A stretch of 10,249 nucleotides of DNA, from NCBI GenBank assembly GCA_025357975.1, contig JANYKY010000323.1, positions 1 to 10,249 on the forward strand, given 5' to 3'. This document shows positions 1 through 6,576 of this stretch, piece after piece; within the stretch, counting starts at the first letter, position 1; each line of letters opens with the position of its first letter. The translations under genes were made by a program, and so were the position numbers. The notes beneath the pieces are model-generated. The model saw nothing but the letters and a program-made list of their open reading frames with translations, had not been told where the DNA came from and did not search any database. Source of the stretch: Gemmatimonadaceae bacterium (GTDB lineage: Bacteria > Gemmatimonadota > Gemmatimonadetes > Gemmatimonadales > Gemmatimonadaceae).

Positions 1-83
1 AAGCTCGAGCAATATCAGATCGCCCCGATAGCCTGACGTCGCGCCATATTTATGGGCGCTAGAGTGAATGGCACAGGAGTATT
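1..83. other. Left-edge leader upstream of the hybrid kinase
   Basis: This short stretch holds no gene I can support. The plus frame beginning at position 1 is open to a TGA at 34-36 and the frame beginning at position 3 to a TAG at 60-62. Either could be the tail of an upstream gene, but neither is recognisable. A bulged inverted repeat (GCGCCATA at 41-48 against TATGGGCGC at 51-59) lies just before the ribosome binding site. No T-tract follows it, so it is not a convincing terminator. Confidence 0.4.
75..79 (+). promoter_or_regulatory. Ribosome binding site for the hybrid histidine kinase
   Basis: AGGAG lies 4 nt before the GTG at 84-86. It decides the start: an in-frame stop (TAG, 60-62) precedes it, and no ATG, GTG or TTG in this frame lies between that stop and position 84. 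The spacing is a little short but workable. Confidence 0.6.
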
Positions 84-2447
84 GTGAGTACAAAACCGTT
101 CGTCGAAGACATCGAAACGTACGCGCAGGATATCGTCGATACCGTGCGCGAGCCGCTACTGATGCTCGACACTAATCTTCGGGTTCAAAGCGCAAATCGC
201 GCGTTCTACGAGACCTTCCACGTCTCTCCGAATGAAACGGAAAACCAGCTGATCTACCAGCTTGGTAACGGGCAGTGGGACATTCCTGCACTTCGAACGC
301 TTCTCGAAGACGTCATCCCGACGAGCTCCGTGTTCAATGATTTCGAGCTGGAGCATACGTTCCCGAATATCGGTCGCCGCGTGATGCTGCTGAATGGCCG
401 AAAACTGCGCGCGGGCAGTCACTCGGCGATCATTGTTCTCGCGATGGAAGACGTCACCGAACGCCGGCAGGCGGAAGCGGACTTCAGGGCCATCGAGACA
501 TACGCACAGGATATCGTGGACACCGTTCGCGAACCTTTGCTGATTCTCGACACAACACTGAGAGTGCAGTCGGGAAATCGTGCCTTCTATCACACGTTCC
601 AGGTGTCCGCTGAAGAAACAGAAAATCGCCTGATCTATGAGCTGGGCAACGGTCAGTGGGATATTCCTGCCTTGCGCACGCTTCTCGAGGACATTGTTCC
701 AACGAGCTCGGTCTTCAACGATTTCGAGCTGGAGCATGATTTTCCGGTGCTGGGCCGGCGCGTGATGCTGCTCAATGCGCGAAAGCTTCAGGCGGGACAT
801 CATGGAGCGCTTCTCGTTCTTGCGATGGAGGATGTGACGGAGCGCCGGCGCGCTGAGGAAGAAGTTGCGAAGGCCAAGGAAGCGTCCGAAATGGCTAACA
901 AGACCAAGAGCATGTTTCTCGCAAACATGAGTCACGAGCTGCGCACGCCGCTCAACGCAATCGTCGGCTATTCCGAGATGCTTCAGGAAGAGGCTGCCGA
1001 GCAAAACCTCGATTCGTTTGGCAGTGACCTGGGAAAGATCAATGCATCGGGGCGTCACCTGCTTTCGCTGATCAACGACATCCTCGATTTATCCAAGATT
1101 GAAGCTGGAAAGATGGAGCTCTATCTCGAGACGTTCGACCTCAGCGCATTGATAGATGATGTCGCTTCGACGCTGCAGCCAATGGTCGAGAAAAATTTCA
1201 ATACGCTGGTGGTCGAGCGTCGGGCTGAGCTTGGCGTGATGCGCGCAGACCAGGTTAAGGTTCGCCAGGCGCTGTTCAATCTTCTGTCCAACGCCGCGAA
1301 GTTCACGCAGGAAGGCTCGATCACATTGCATGCTTCCCGCAAGCGCATGGATGGAGTCGAGTGGATTGTGTTCCGCGTGTCCGATACCGGGATCGGACTG
1401 AGCTCGGACAAAATCCTTCGACTCTTCCAGGATTTTTCACAGGCTGACGCATCCACCACGCGCAAGTTTGGTGGGACGGGTCTGGGATTGGCGTTAACGC
1501 GCAGATTCTGCCAGATGATGGGTGGAGATGTGACCGTGCGAAGTCAGGTCGGGCAAGGCAGCACTTTCACAATCAAGCTTCCGGCAAATGTCGGGGGAGA
1601 AAGAGCTGAGGAGGTCGAGGATACTCCTGAGGAGACCCGGTTTCCAAGCTCCGGAAACAATCGCAGCACGGATCCGACACCTGAGCCTTCAACGTGTGTG
1701 TTGGTTATCGACGACGATGCGACGCAACGGGATCTGATGCGCCGTTTTCTCACCAAGGAAGGATTCTGCGTGCGAACCGCAGAAGGCGGCGAAGACGGGC
1801 TTCGCCTTGCCCGGCAGTTGATCCCAATCGCGATCACGCTCGACGTGATGATGCCCGAGATGGATGGATGGACCGTACTCGAAGCACTGAAAGCCGATCC
1901 CGTTCTCCAAGACGTGCCGGTGATCATGCTCACGATGGTGGACGACCTGGCACGCGGCTTGGCGCTTGGCGCCGCGGACTACGTTACAAAGCCCGTGAAT
2001 CGCCGTCGATTGTCGAGGATTCTCAAAAAATATTCCTGCGCTTCTCCGCCCTGCCCCATCCTTCTTGTCGAGGACGATGCTGCAACGCGCACGCTCATGC
2101 GCACTATGCTGGAGAAACAGGGGCGCCTGGTTACCGAGGCTGAGAACGGCGAACAAGCTCTCGCGTTGATGGAGAAAGGCCGTCCAAGCCTGATTTTTCT
2201 CGACCTGATGATGCCGGTGATGGACGGGTTTGAGTTCGCGGATCGGGTACGACAGCACCCGGAGTGGCGCACGATTCCGATCGTGGTAGTCACCGCACAT
2301 GATTTGACAGGCGAGGAGCGGCGGCGCTTGAGTGGGCACGTTGAAACCGTTCTTCAGAAATCCGGCGTTTCGAAGGAGGACTTTCTCGTACAGGTCAGCG
2401 AAGCTTTGAAAAACTGTGGAGTGCCAACTTCGCCGGCGCTATCTTAG
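84..2447 (+). CDS. Hybrid sensor histidine kinase (PAS-PAS-HisKA-HATPase_c-REC-REC)
   Basis: This is a 787-aa cytoplasmic hybrid kinase; I see no signal peptide or membrane span. Residues 10-133 and 137-260 are two near-identical PAS domains of the type also found in CheB/CheR-PAS fusion proteins (LGNGQWDIPALR, then FELEH and GRRVMLLN). Each ends in a DVTERR linker, and the second runs into a charged helix at about 257-275. HisKA follows, with phosphoacceptor His284 in the MSHELRTPLN box. HATPase_c spans about 385-500: N box with Asn399 and Asn403, G1 DTGIG at 434-438, G2 GGTGLGL at 463-469. Receiver 1 (about 538-650) has Asp587 as phosphosite and Lys636. Receiver 2 (about 658-775) has Asp707 and Lys759. 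All key catalytic residues are present. There is no HPt domain, so phosphotransfer beyond the receivers must use another protein. The start is GTG with AGGAG 4 nt upstream. The gene heads a three-gene operon. The signal sensed is unknown. Confidence 0.95.
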   Translation: MSTKPFVEDIETYAQDIVDTVREPLLMLDTNLRVQSANRAFYETFHVSPNETENQLIYQLGNGQWDIPALRTLLEDVIPTSSVFNDFELEHTFPNIGRRVMLLNGRKLRAGSHSAIIVLAMEDVTERRQAEADFRAIETYAQDIVDTVREPLLILDTTLRVQSGNRAFYHTFQVSAEETENRLIYELGNGQWDIPALRTLLEDIVPTSSVFNDFELEHDFPVLGRRVMLLNARKLQAGHHGALLVLAMEDVTERRRAEEEVAKAKEASEMANKTKSMFLANMSHELRTPLNAIVGYSEMLQEEAAEQNLDSFGSDLGKINASGRHLLSLINDILDLSKIEAGKMELYLETFDLSALIDDVASTLQPMVEKNFNTLVVERRAELGVMRADQVKVRQALFNLLSNAAKFTQEGSITLHASRKRMDGVEWIVFRVSDTGIGLSSDKILRLFQDFSQADASTTRKFGGTGLGLALTRRFCQMMGGDVTVRSQVGQGSTFTIKLPANVGGERAEEVEDTPEETRFPSSGNNRSTDPTPEPSTCVLVIDDDATQRDLMRRFLTKEGFCVRTAEGGEDGLRLARQLIPIAITLDVMMPEMDGWTVLEALKADPVLQDVPVIMLTMVDDLARGLALGAADYVTKPVNRRRLSRILKKYSCASPPCPILLVEDDAATRTLMRTMLEKQGRLVTEAENGEQALALMEKGRPSLIFLDLMMPVMDGFEFADRVRQHPEWRTIPIVVVTAHDLTGEERRRLSGHVETVLQKSGVSKEDFLVQVSEALKNCGVPTSPALS
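111..491 (+). repeat. Tandem PAS-coding repeat, copy 1
   Basis: This is the first copy of a 381-nt in-frame unit (residues 10-136). It encodes one PAS domain plus its exit linker and abuts copy 2 directly. The 120-residue core is about 82% identical to copy 2 (99 of 120 by hand alignment, no gaps). At DNA level the copies differ mostly at silent third positions. Confidence 0.9.
492..851 (+). repeat. Tandem PAS-coding repeat, copy 2
   Basis: This is the second copy (residues 137-256), in frame with copy 1 and leading into the HisKA coiled linker. In the first 60 nt of the unit, 11 bases differ between copies but only one codon changes residue (Met to Ile). The duplication is therefore not recent, and the protein sequence has been conserved since it arose. 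Confidence 0.9.
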
Positions 2448-2453
2448 CCTTCA

Positions 2454-2846
2454 ATGCCAAGAATCCTTCTGGTCGAAGACAACGAAATGAATCGCGACAT
2501 GCTTTCAAGACGCCTTCAGCGAAGGGGTTATGAGGTGCTGATCGCTGTTGACGGCCAGCTTGGAGTCGAGATGGCCCAGGCCGAGCTGCCGGATCTCATC
2601 CTGATGGACATGAGCCTTCCGACAATCGATGGGTGGGAAGCGACACGTGCGTTGAAAGCGGCGGCGGCGACGAAGGATATTCCCGTCATCGCCCTGACGG
2701 CACACGCGATGTCGACGGATCGGGATAAAGCCATCGAAGCGGGCTGCGATGACTACGACACCAAACCGATCGAGTTATCACGCCTTCTCGGCAAGATGGA
2801 AACATTGCTTGGACAAAGCGGTGGCTCTGCTGGGCCGACCCAGTAA
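2454..2846 (+). CDS. Stand-alone response regulator receiver (CheY/DivK-like)
   Basis: This 130-aa protein consists of one receiver domain and no output domain. The acidic pocket is Glu8-Asp9 (LLVEDNEMNRD), the phosphoacceptor is Asp52 (LILMDMSLP), the switch Thr is Thr82 (ALTAHA) and the conserved Lys is Lys104 (DTKPIE). The NEMNRDML motif after the acidic pair is typical of DivK-type single receivers and of the C-terminal receivers of hybrid kinases. The last roughly 12 residues are a low-complexity tail. The gene starts 6 nt after the hybrid kinase stop with no clear Shine-Dalgarno, which suggests translational coupling. It is probably phosphorylated by the upstream kinase or through the DHp protein encoded next. 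With no effector domain, it would act by protein-protein contact or as a phosphate carrier. Confidence 0.93.
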   Translation: MPRILLVEDNEMNRDMLSRRLQRRGYEVLIAVDGQLGVEMAQAELPDLILMDMSLPTIDGWEATRALKAAAATKDIPVIALTAHAMSTDRDKAIEAGCDDYDTKPIELSRLLGKMETLLGQSGGSAGPTQ

Positions 2847-3073
2847 TGAGCGAATTGCCGAAGCCAATCGAGGAGAGAATCCAGCACTTTCTCCCGCGAA
2901 ATCTCCTGCACGATCTTCGCACGCCGCTTGGACACATTCTTGGTTATTCCGAGCTGCTGATTGAACAGATGCAGGAGTCAGGTCATGAGGAATTCATTCC
3001 GCATCTCGAGAAGATCAGAAAGGCTGGCCGAGAGCTCGTGGTGATGATGAGCGAGAACTTCAAGTCGAAGTAG
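2846..3073 (+). CDS. Isolated HisKA (DHp) domain protein, possible phosphotransfer shuttle
   Basis: This 75-aa protein is essentially only a HisKA dimerisation/phosphoacceptor hairpin. Phosphoacceptor His22 sits in the box LLHDLRTPLGHILGYSELL (helix 1, about 8-43). A short turn, ESGHEE, leads to helix 2 (about 47-70). No HATPase domain follows: the frame stops at 3071-3073, and the opposite strand carries an intact kinase gene from 3083, so this is not a visibly frameshifted kinase. Its ATG overlaps the receiver stop by 1 nt (TAATG), so co-translation is likely. The H box resembles that of the hybrid kinase in the same operon. Without an ATPase it cannot autophosphorylate. By analogy with Spo0B, it could dimerise and relay phosphate between receivers; this is inference. 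Alternatives are a kinase remnant, or a regulator that binds kinase or receiver domains. Confidence 0.8.
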   Translation: MSELPKPIEERIQHFLPRNLLHDLRTPLGHILGYSELLIEQMQESGHEEFIPHLEKIRKAGRELVVMMSENFKSK

Positions 3074-3082
3074 CGACCGGCC

Positions 3083-5746
3083 TCAGTGCGTCGCGGCGGC
3101 CAGCTTTTGTTCGAGCTCGATGCGCCAATTCGGCACGATAACCAACTGGTAGTCGTCCCTGTTGACCGTTCTCGCCAGGAAACGTCCATCCATTGCGATG
3201 TCGTAGCCGGCCTGGACATTCGAGGCGAGAACGGAGCCCGCCTTAGCAATAATGGTATCACGTGCTGTGACTCGCATACTTGGCGACGTCGCGAGCTTTG
3301 CTTCCATCAAGCTGCCACCGGCTCTGTAGAAAACTCCTTTTCCATCACGCGACCAGACTGGCTCGGCGCCACCGCCCGCCGAGATCTGCACTCGTGCTGC
3401 TCCGTCAGGGTACGAGTAGATGAAGCTCTCTGACCTGCCACCCTGATCCGATGTAATCGTGACCCACCTGCCATCAGGTGAAAACTGGGGCCCCACTTCC
3501 TGCGCAGGTGTATGAACAAAGGGCTTCACAACCCCAGGTGAGTCGAGAGACACCCTGTAAACATTCCAGGAATTGTCGGTATAGGCGCCAAAAACAATTG
3601 ACTTGCCGTCAGGAGCCACTGCCAGCCCGGACCCGCCATGCCCAACAGTTGCGATTCGCTGGGGCTGTGCTCCTCCATCTGCCTGTTGAACCCATAAAGC
3701 ATATTGATCTGCTTCATCGAATCCAATGTAAAAAACCTTCGAGCCATCCGGAGACCACACGGGCGAGCGGAGAGACTTCGACGAAACCACTCGGGAGAAC
3801 GTACCGGTCGGCAAATCGTATATATAAAGATCGCTCTTGCCCTCATCTATGACCTCAACTGCTATCCGCCGTCCGTCCGGAGCGAGCCGAGGCGATCCGT
3901 ACCGGCGAACCTCTTTCGATATGACCCTTGTTGAGCCGTCGCGCGAGATCCACGAAAGCTGGCTGCTCTGTCCACCACGCGAAGTGAGGAGCGCCCCCTT
4001 CGGCGAAACGAAAATCTCGGAGTTTCCATTTACACCTGGAGAAACTCCAATCGGGTCTAGCACCGGAACGGGTTTTCCGTCCGTTTCGCGAAAAGATCGG
4101 CCCAGATTCACCGCCATTACAAGGCCGTCGGCTTGTACGTAGACCAGTGTTCGGCCAATTATGGATAGCGGACGAATACCCTTTATGCCCAGTCGAGTCA
4201 CATCGGTACCGCCAAGGGAAACGGTCGCCAGTGTCGAGGACGCAAGATTACCCGACCATATCACGAACACTACGGATTTGCCATCAGGTGAGGCGATAGG
4301 CCACAAGTAGTCGCTCTCGCCGTCCGCCTTCCTCGGTTTCAGGAATTCGTCAAGATCTCCGCCAGCGGCGCTGACACGCGAGAGTCCGCGCTTGGGCCCC
4401 TCCGATCCAAGAATGATCTGGTCTCCAGATGCCCAGTCCACACCATTTTGCGAATTCCCATCAGTGATCGCTATTGGGCTTCCGCCGTCAAGCCGGACCT
4501 TGCGCAGCTTGCCGTTGCTTTCGAAAAGGACCCATTGTCCATTTGGCGAAAACGAGGGTTGACTCGCGTTTTCCGTTCCTGGAATAGGTCTCGCATCGAG
4601 TTGATCCGTTCGCAGGGAGTACAGGCGCGGATCTCCAATGGGAGAATAGACGACGGTGCTGCCATCCGGAGATATTGCAGCAGGCCACGGGGTGTTCTGG
4701 CCAGCTCGCAGGCTGTCGGACGACGCCAAAATGAATCGAACGACTCTTTCGTCGCCATTTGCGTGAGGCTTTCGGACCACGGCAAAACCCAGCGCTGCGA
4801 TTGCAATCGCGGCAAGGCCAAGCGTCACTGGGTCGCGCAAGCGTGAGTGCCACGTGGATGCAGCCTTAAGGACACCTGTTGGGCCGAACGAATAAAGTCC
4901 CGTCGTCCCCGCCACGCTTCTTCCCTGTATCGCTTCGGCGAACTCCTTGGCGGTCGAGAATCGGTCAGCCGGAAGTTTTTCGAGGGCATGTTGAACAGCG
5001 AACTCGACATGCTCGGGGATTGTTGGCCGACCGGTCCGCATAGGCCGTGGCCGCTCCGTGAGCATGCGCGCGATGATCGCCTGCGATGTGCTTCCAGTGT
5101 GCGGCGGCTCGCCAGTGAGCATCTCATACGCAACGGCGCCTAACGAGTAGATGTCACTTCGGCCATCGATTACGCGGTCACCGGTTGCCTGCTCCGGGCT
5201 CATGTACTGCGGAGTGCCGAGCGAAAGTCCCGTTTGCGTAATGCGGTTCCCGCCCGCATTGCTCACGGCGAGCGCAATTCCAAAATCGGCGATGACCGGC
5301 TGACCGGACTGCAGGAGAATGTTTTCCGGCTTCAAATCGCGATGAATGACCCCATGCGAGTGCGCATACTCGAGCGCGTTCGCGACTGCAACAGTCATCC
5401 GGACGGCTTCGTCGACCGGAAGTTGTTTTTCCCTATCGAGACGCGCGCGTAGAGTCTCGCCCTCGACAAACGGCATGACATAGTAGAGGAGCCCTCCCAC
5501 GGCTCCCGAGTCAAAGAGCGGAAGAAGATTGGGATGTTGAAGATTTGCCGTGACCCTTATCTCGGCGAGAAATCTCTCCGGCCCAAGCACGGCGCCGAGC
5601 TCCGGATTTAAGAGCTTTAGCGCAACGGGGCGATCGTGACGCAGATCGTGAGCGAGATAGACCGTTGCCATGCCCCCGGCACCGATCTCGCGCTCAATTT
5701 CATAGCGGTCCGAGAGAGATTGCTTGAGTTGTAAAAGAGCGATCAT
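3083..5746 (-). CDS. Membrane-anchored Ser/Thr protein kinase with PD40 beta-propeller
   Basis: This 887-aa protein has a Hanks-type kinase domain at about 15-275. The glycine loop is GAGGMATVY (22-30), with ATP-binding Lys44, alpha-C Glu62, catalytic HRD Asp137, Asn142, DFG Asp154, and GTPQYMSPEQ at 177-186 as P+1 loop and APE-equivalent. All catalytic residues are present. A single hydrophobic segment (about 307-325, followed by Arg-Lys) is the predicted membrane anchor. The remaining roughly 550 residues contain at least eight 'SPDG'-type PD40/WD40-like motifs, such as AISPDGSTVVYS, VWSPDGSKVFYIG and QFSPDGRWVTITS. They suggest one or two TolB-like propellers on the outer face of the membrane. 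The architecture is typical of Gemmatimonadota and Acidobacteriota kinases, where the propeller is presumed to be a sensor or scaffold; ligand and substrates are unknown. The start at 5746 has no good Shine-Dalgarno, but it places the kinase domain where the family expects it. The gene converges on the two-component operon. Confidence 0.95.
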   Translation of the reverse strand: MIALLQLKQSLSDRYEIEREIGAGGMATVYLAHDLRHDRPVALKLLNPELGAVLGPERFLAEIRVTANLQHPNLLPLFDSGAVGGLLYYVMPFVEGETLRARLDREKQLPVDEAVRMTVAVANALEYAHSHGVIHRDLKPENILLQSGQPVIADFGIALAVSNAGGNRITQTGLSLGTPQYMSPEQATGDRVIDGRSDIYSLGAVAYEMLTGEPPHTGSTSQAIIARMLTERPRPMRTGRPTIPEHVEFAVQHALEKLPADRFSTAKEFAEAIQGRSVAGTTGLYSFGPTGVLKAASTWHSRLRDPVTLGLAAIAIAALGFAVVRKPHANGDERVVRFILASSDSLRAGQNTPWPAAISPDGSTVVYSPIGDPRLYSLRTDQLDARPIPGTENASQPSFSPNGQWVLFESNGKLRKVRLDGGSPIAITDGNSQNGVDWASGDQIILGSEGPKRGLSRVSAAGGDLDEFLKPRKADGESDYLWPIASPDGKSVVFVIWSGNLASSTLATVSLGGTDVTRLGIKGIRPLSIIGRTLVYVQADGLVMAVNLGRSFRETDGKPVPVLDPIGVSPGVNGNSEIFVSPKGALLTSRGGQSSQLSWISRDGSTRVISKEVRRYGSPRLAPDGRRIAVEVIDEGKSDLYIYDLPTGTFSRVVSSKSLRSPVWSPDGSKVFYIGFDEADQYALWVQQADGGAQPQRIATVGHGGSGLAVAPDGKSIVFGAYTDNSWNVYRVSLDSPGVVKPFVHTPAQEVGPQFSPDGRWVTITSDQGGRSESFIYSYPDGAARVQISAGGGAEPVWSRDGKGVFYRAGGSLMEAKLATSPSMRVTARDTIIAKAGSVLASNVQAGYDIAMDGRFLARTVNRDDYQLVIVPNWRIELEQKLAAATH

Positions 5747-5905
5747 GGCTTGGGTAGGGGATTCGCGCCCTCAATATTGCAGGCCCAACCTGCGAGCACA
5801 AACGAAATTAGTCCGGCGCAGACGGTCGCCTCCTTTTTTTTCTGAGAACGCGTGCCTGAGTTTGCGGCTTCTGCCGCCTCTCCATCTATCGTTCGCTTAG
5901 TGTTA

Positions 5906-5922
5906 ATTCGCATGACGCGAAT
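5906..5922. promoter_or_regulatory. Hyphenated palindrome ATTCGC-N5-GCGAAT, possible operator
   Basis: Two perfect 6-nt arms (5906-5911 and 5917-5922) flank a 5-nt spacer, ending 18 nt before the mug Shine-Dalgarno. The symmetry and position suit a dimeric repressor site, or a hairpin in the mug leader. Nothing in the sequence identifies a cognate regulator, and a palindrome of this size can occur by chance. Confidence 0.3.
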
Positions 5923-5940
5923 ACGATCCTGAAATCGAGA

Positions 5941-5947
5941 AAGGAGG
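5941..5947 (+). promoter_or_regulatory. Strong Shine-Dalgarno that points to a CTG start for mug
   Basis: AAGGAGG is a full anti-SD match and sits 5 nt before CTG at 5953-5955. No ATG, GTG or TTG codon exists in the mug frame between the upstream in-frame stop (TGA, 5857-5859) and this point. The motif is the best ribosome binding site in the window. Confidence 0.65.
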
Positions 5948-5952
5948 GCCCG

Positions 5953-6543
5953 CTGGCCACCACAACAGAAAAACCGTTTACGAAGCCCACGCAGCAGGAG
6001 CTGAAAGACGCCTTTGGCCGCAGCATTCCCGATCTCGTGCGACCTGGCCTCGCCGTGTTGTTCTGCGGCATCAACCCCGGCCTCTATTCAGGGGCTACTG
6101 GACTGCACTTCGCCCGACCAGGCAATCGGTTCTGGCCCGCGCTGCACGCAGCAGGATTTACCGATCGATTGCTTGCACCGTGGGAGAAAAGCGAGCTGCT
6201 GAAATGCGGCTATGGTATCACGAACCTGGTGCGCCGCACGACCGCGACCGCTGCAGAGCTCACGGATGATGAGTACCGCACTGGCCGCCGTGCACTGGCA
6301 CGCAAAATCAGAAAGTACTCGCCCCGTTGGGTCGCCATCCTCGGACTCGGCGCCTACCGCACGGGATTCGGTAAGCCGGACGCGAAAATCGGCAGGCAGG
6401 AGGAGCAAATCGGATCGACCGGATTATGGGTTCTCCCAAATCCGAGCGGACTCAACGCAAATTACCAGCTCCCGCAGTTGGCGGAGATGTTCATTGAGCT
6501 CCGGGTAGCAGCCAGTGAAACCTCGATAGCGATGGAGCTGTAG
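5953..6543 (+). CDS. mug: Mismatch-specific G:U/G:T DNA glycosylase
   Basis: This enzyme of the uracil-DNA glycosylase superfamily (Mug/TDG family) removes uracil or thymine mispaired with guanine to start base-excision repair. Numbered from the CTG start (196 aa), the active-site motif GINPG is at 39-43, with Asn41 the family's catalytic Asn. It is followed by HFARPGNRFWPAL, GITNLV, and the DNA-intercalating motif NPSGLN at 163-168. The order and spacing match E. coli Mug closely. I place the start at CTG 5953, not GTG 6037. AAGGAGG is 5 nt upstream of the CTG, and the extra 28 residues include a helix (QELKDAFGRSIPDLV) of the kind that precedes the core in many family members. Starting at GTG would begin immediately before the first core strand with no Shine-Dalgarno. 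The gene is first of three plus-strand genes, with yaiI 33 nt downstream. Confidence 0.9.
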   Translation: MATTTEKPFTKPTQQELKDAFGRSIPDLVRPGLAVLFCGINPGLYSGATGLHFARPGNRFWPALHAAGFTDRLLAPWEKSELLKCGYGITNLVRRTTATAAELTDDEYRTGRRALARKIRKYSPRWVAILGLGAYRTGFGKPDAKIGRQEEQIGSTGLWVLPNPSGLNANYQLPQLAEMFIELRVAASETSIAMEL

Positions 6544-6576
6544 CTGGGAACGCTGAGAACCCTGTATCCGGTCCAC

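Larger units (their letters stand above)
5747..5952. other. Divergent intergenic region between the Ser/Thr kinase and mug
   Basis: These roughly 206 nt must carry the promoters of both flanking genes. Visible elements are a GCAGG-N5-CCTGC inverted repeat at 5779-5793, a T8 run at 5834-5841, an ATTCGC-N5-GCGAAT inverted repeat at 5906-5922, and a strong Shine-Dalgarno at 5941-5947. I found no promoter hexamer pair good enough to call in either direction. Confidence 0.5.

Noticed and set aside
41..59. Hairpin GCGCCATA/TATGGGCGC as an intrinsic terminator of an upstream gene
   Set aside because: The stem has a bulge and almost no loop, and no T-tract follows on either strand.
156..1058. 300-codon minus-strand open frame opposite the hybrid kinase N-terminus
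   Set aside because: It is antisense to the PAS and HisKA domains. Its internal repetition simply mirrors the PAS duplication.
2846..3073. DHp gene as a frameshifted remainder of a full histidine kinase
   Set aside because: No ATPase-domain remnant lies downstream in any plus frame. The opposite strand is filled by an intact, recognisable kinase gene starting its 3' end 9 nt away. Truncation by an older rearrangement cannot be excluded.
3074..3112. Bidirectional terminator between the DHp gene and the Ser/Thr kinase
   Set aside because: Only short GGCC/GGCC-type pairing is possible. No stable stem with a T-tract on either strand was found.
5774..5801. Minus-strand promoter TTGTGC-N16-CAATAT for the Ser/Thr kinase
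   Set aside because: Both hexamers match consensus at only 3 of 6 positions, which is not better than chance in 200 nt.
5912..5932. Six-codon ATG open frame inside the palindrome upstream of mug, as a leader peptide
   Set aside because: It has no ribosome binding site, and its peptide shows no run of one amino acid that would suggest attenuation.
6037..6543. GTG at 6037 as the start of mug
   Set aside because: It has no Shine-Dalgarno and would begin right before the first core strand. The upstream CTG with AAGGAGG 5 nt before it gives the more usual N-terminus.
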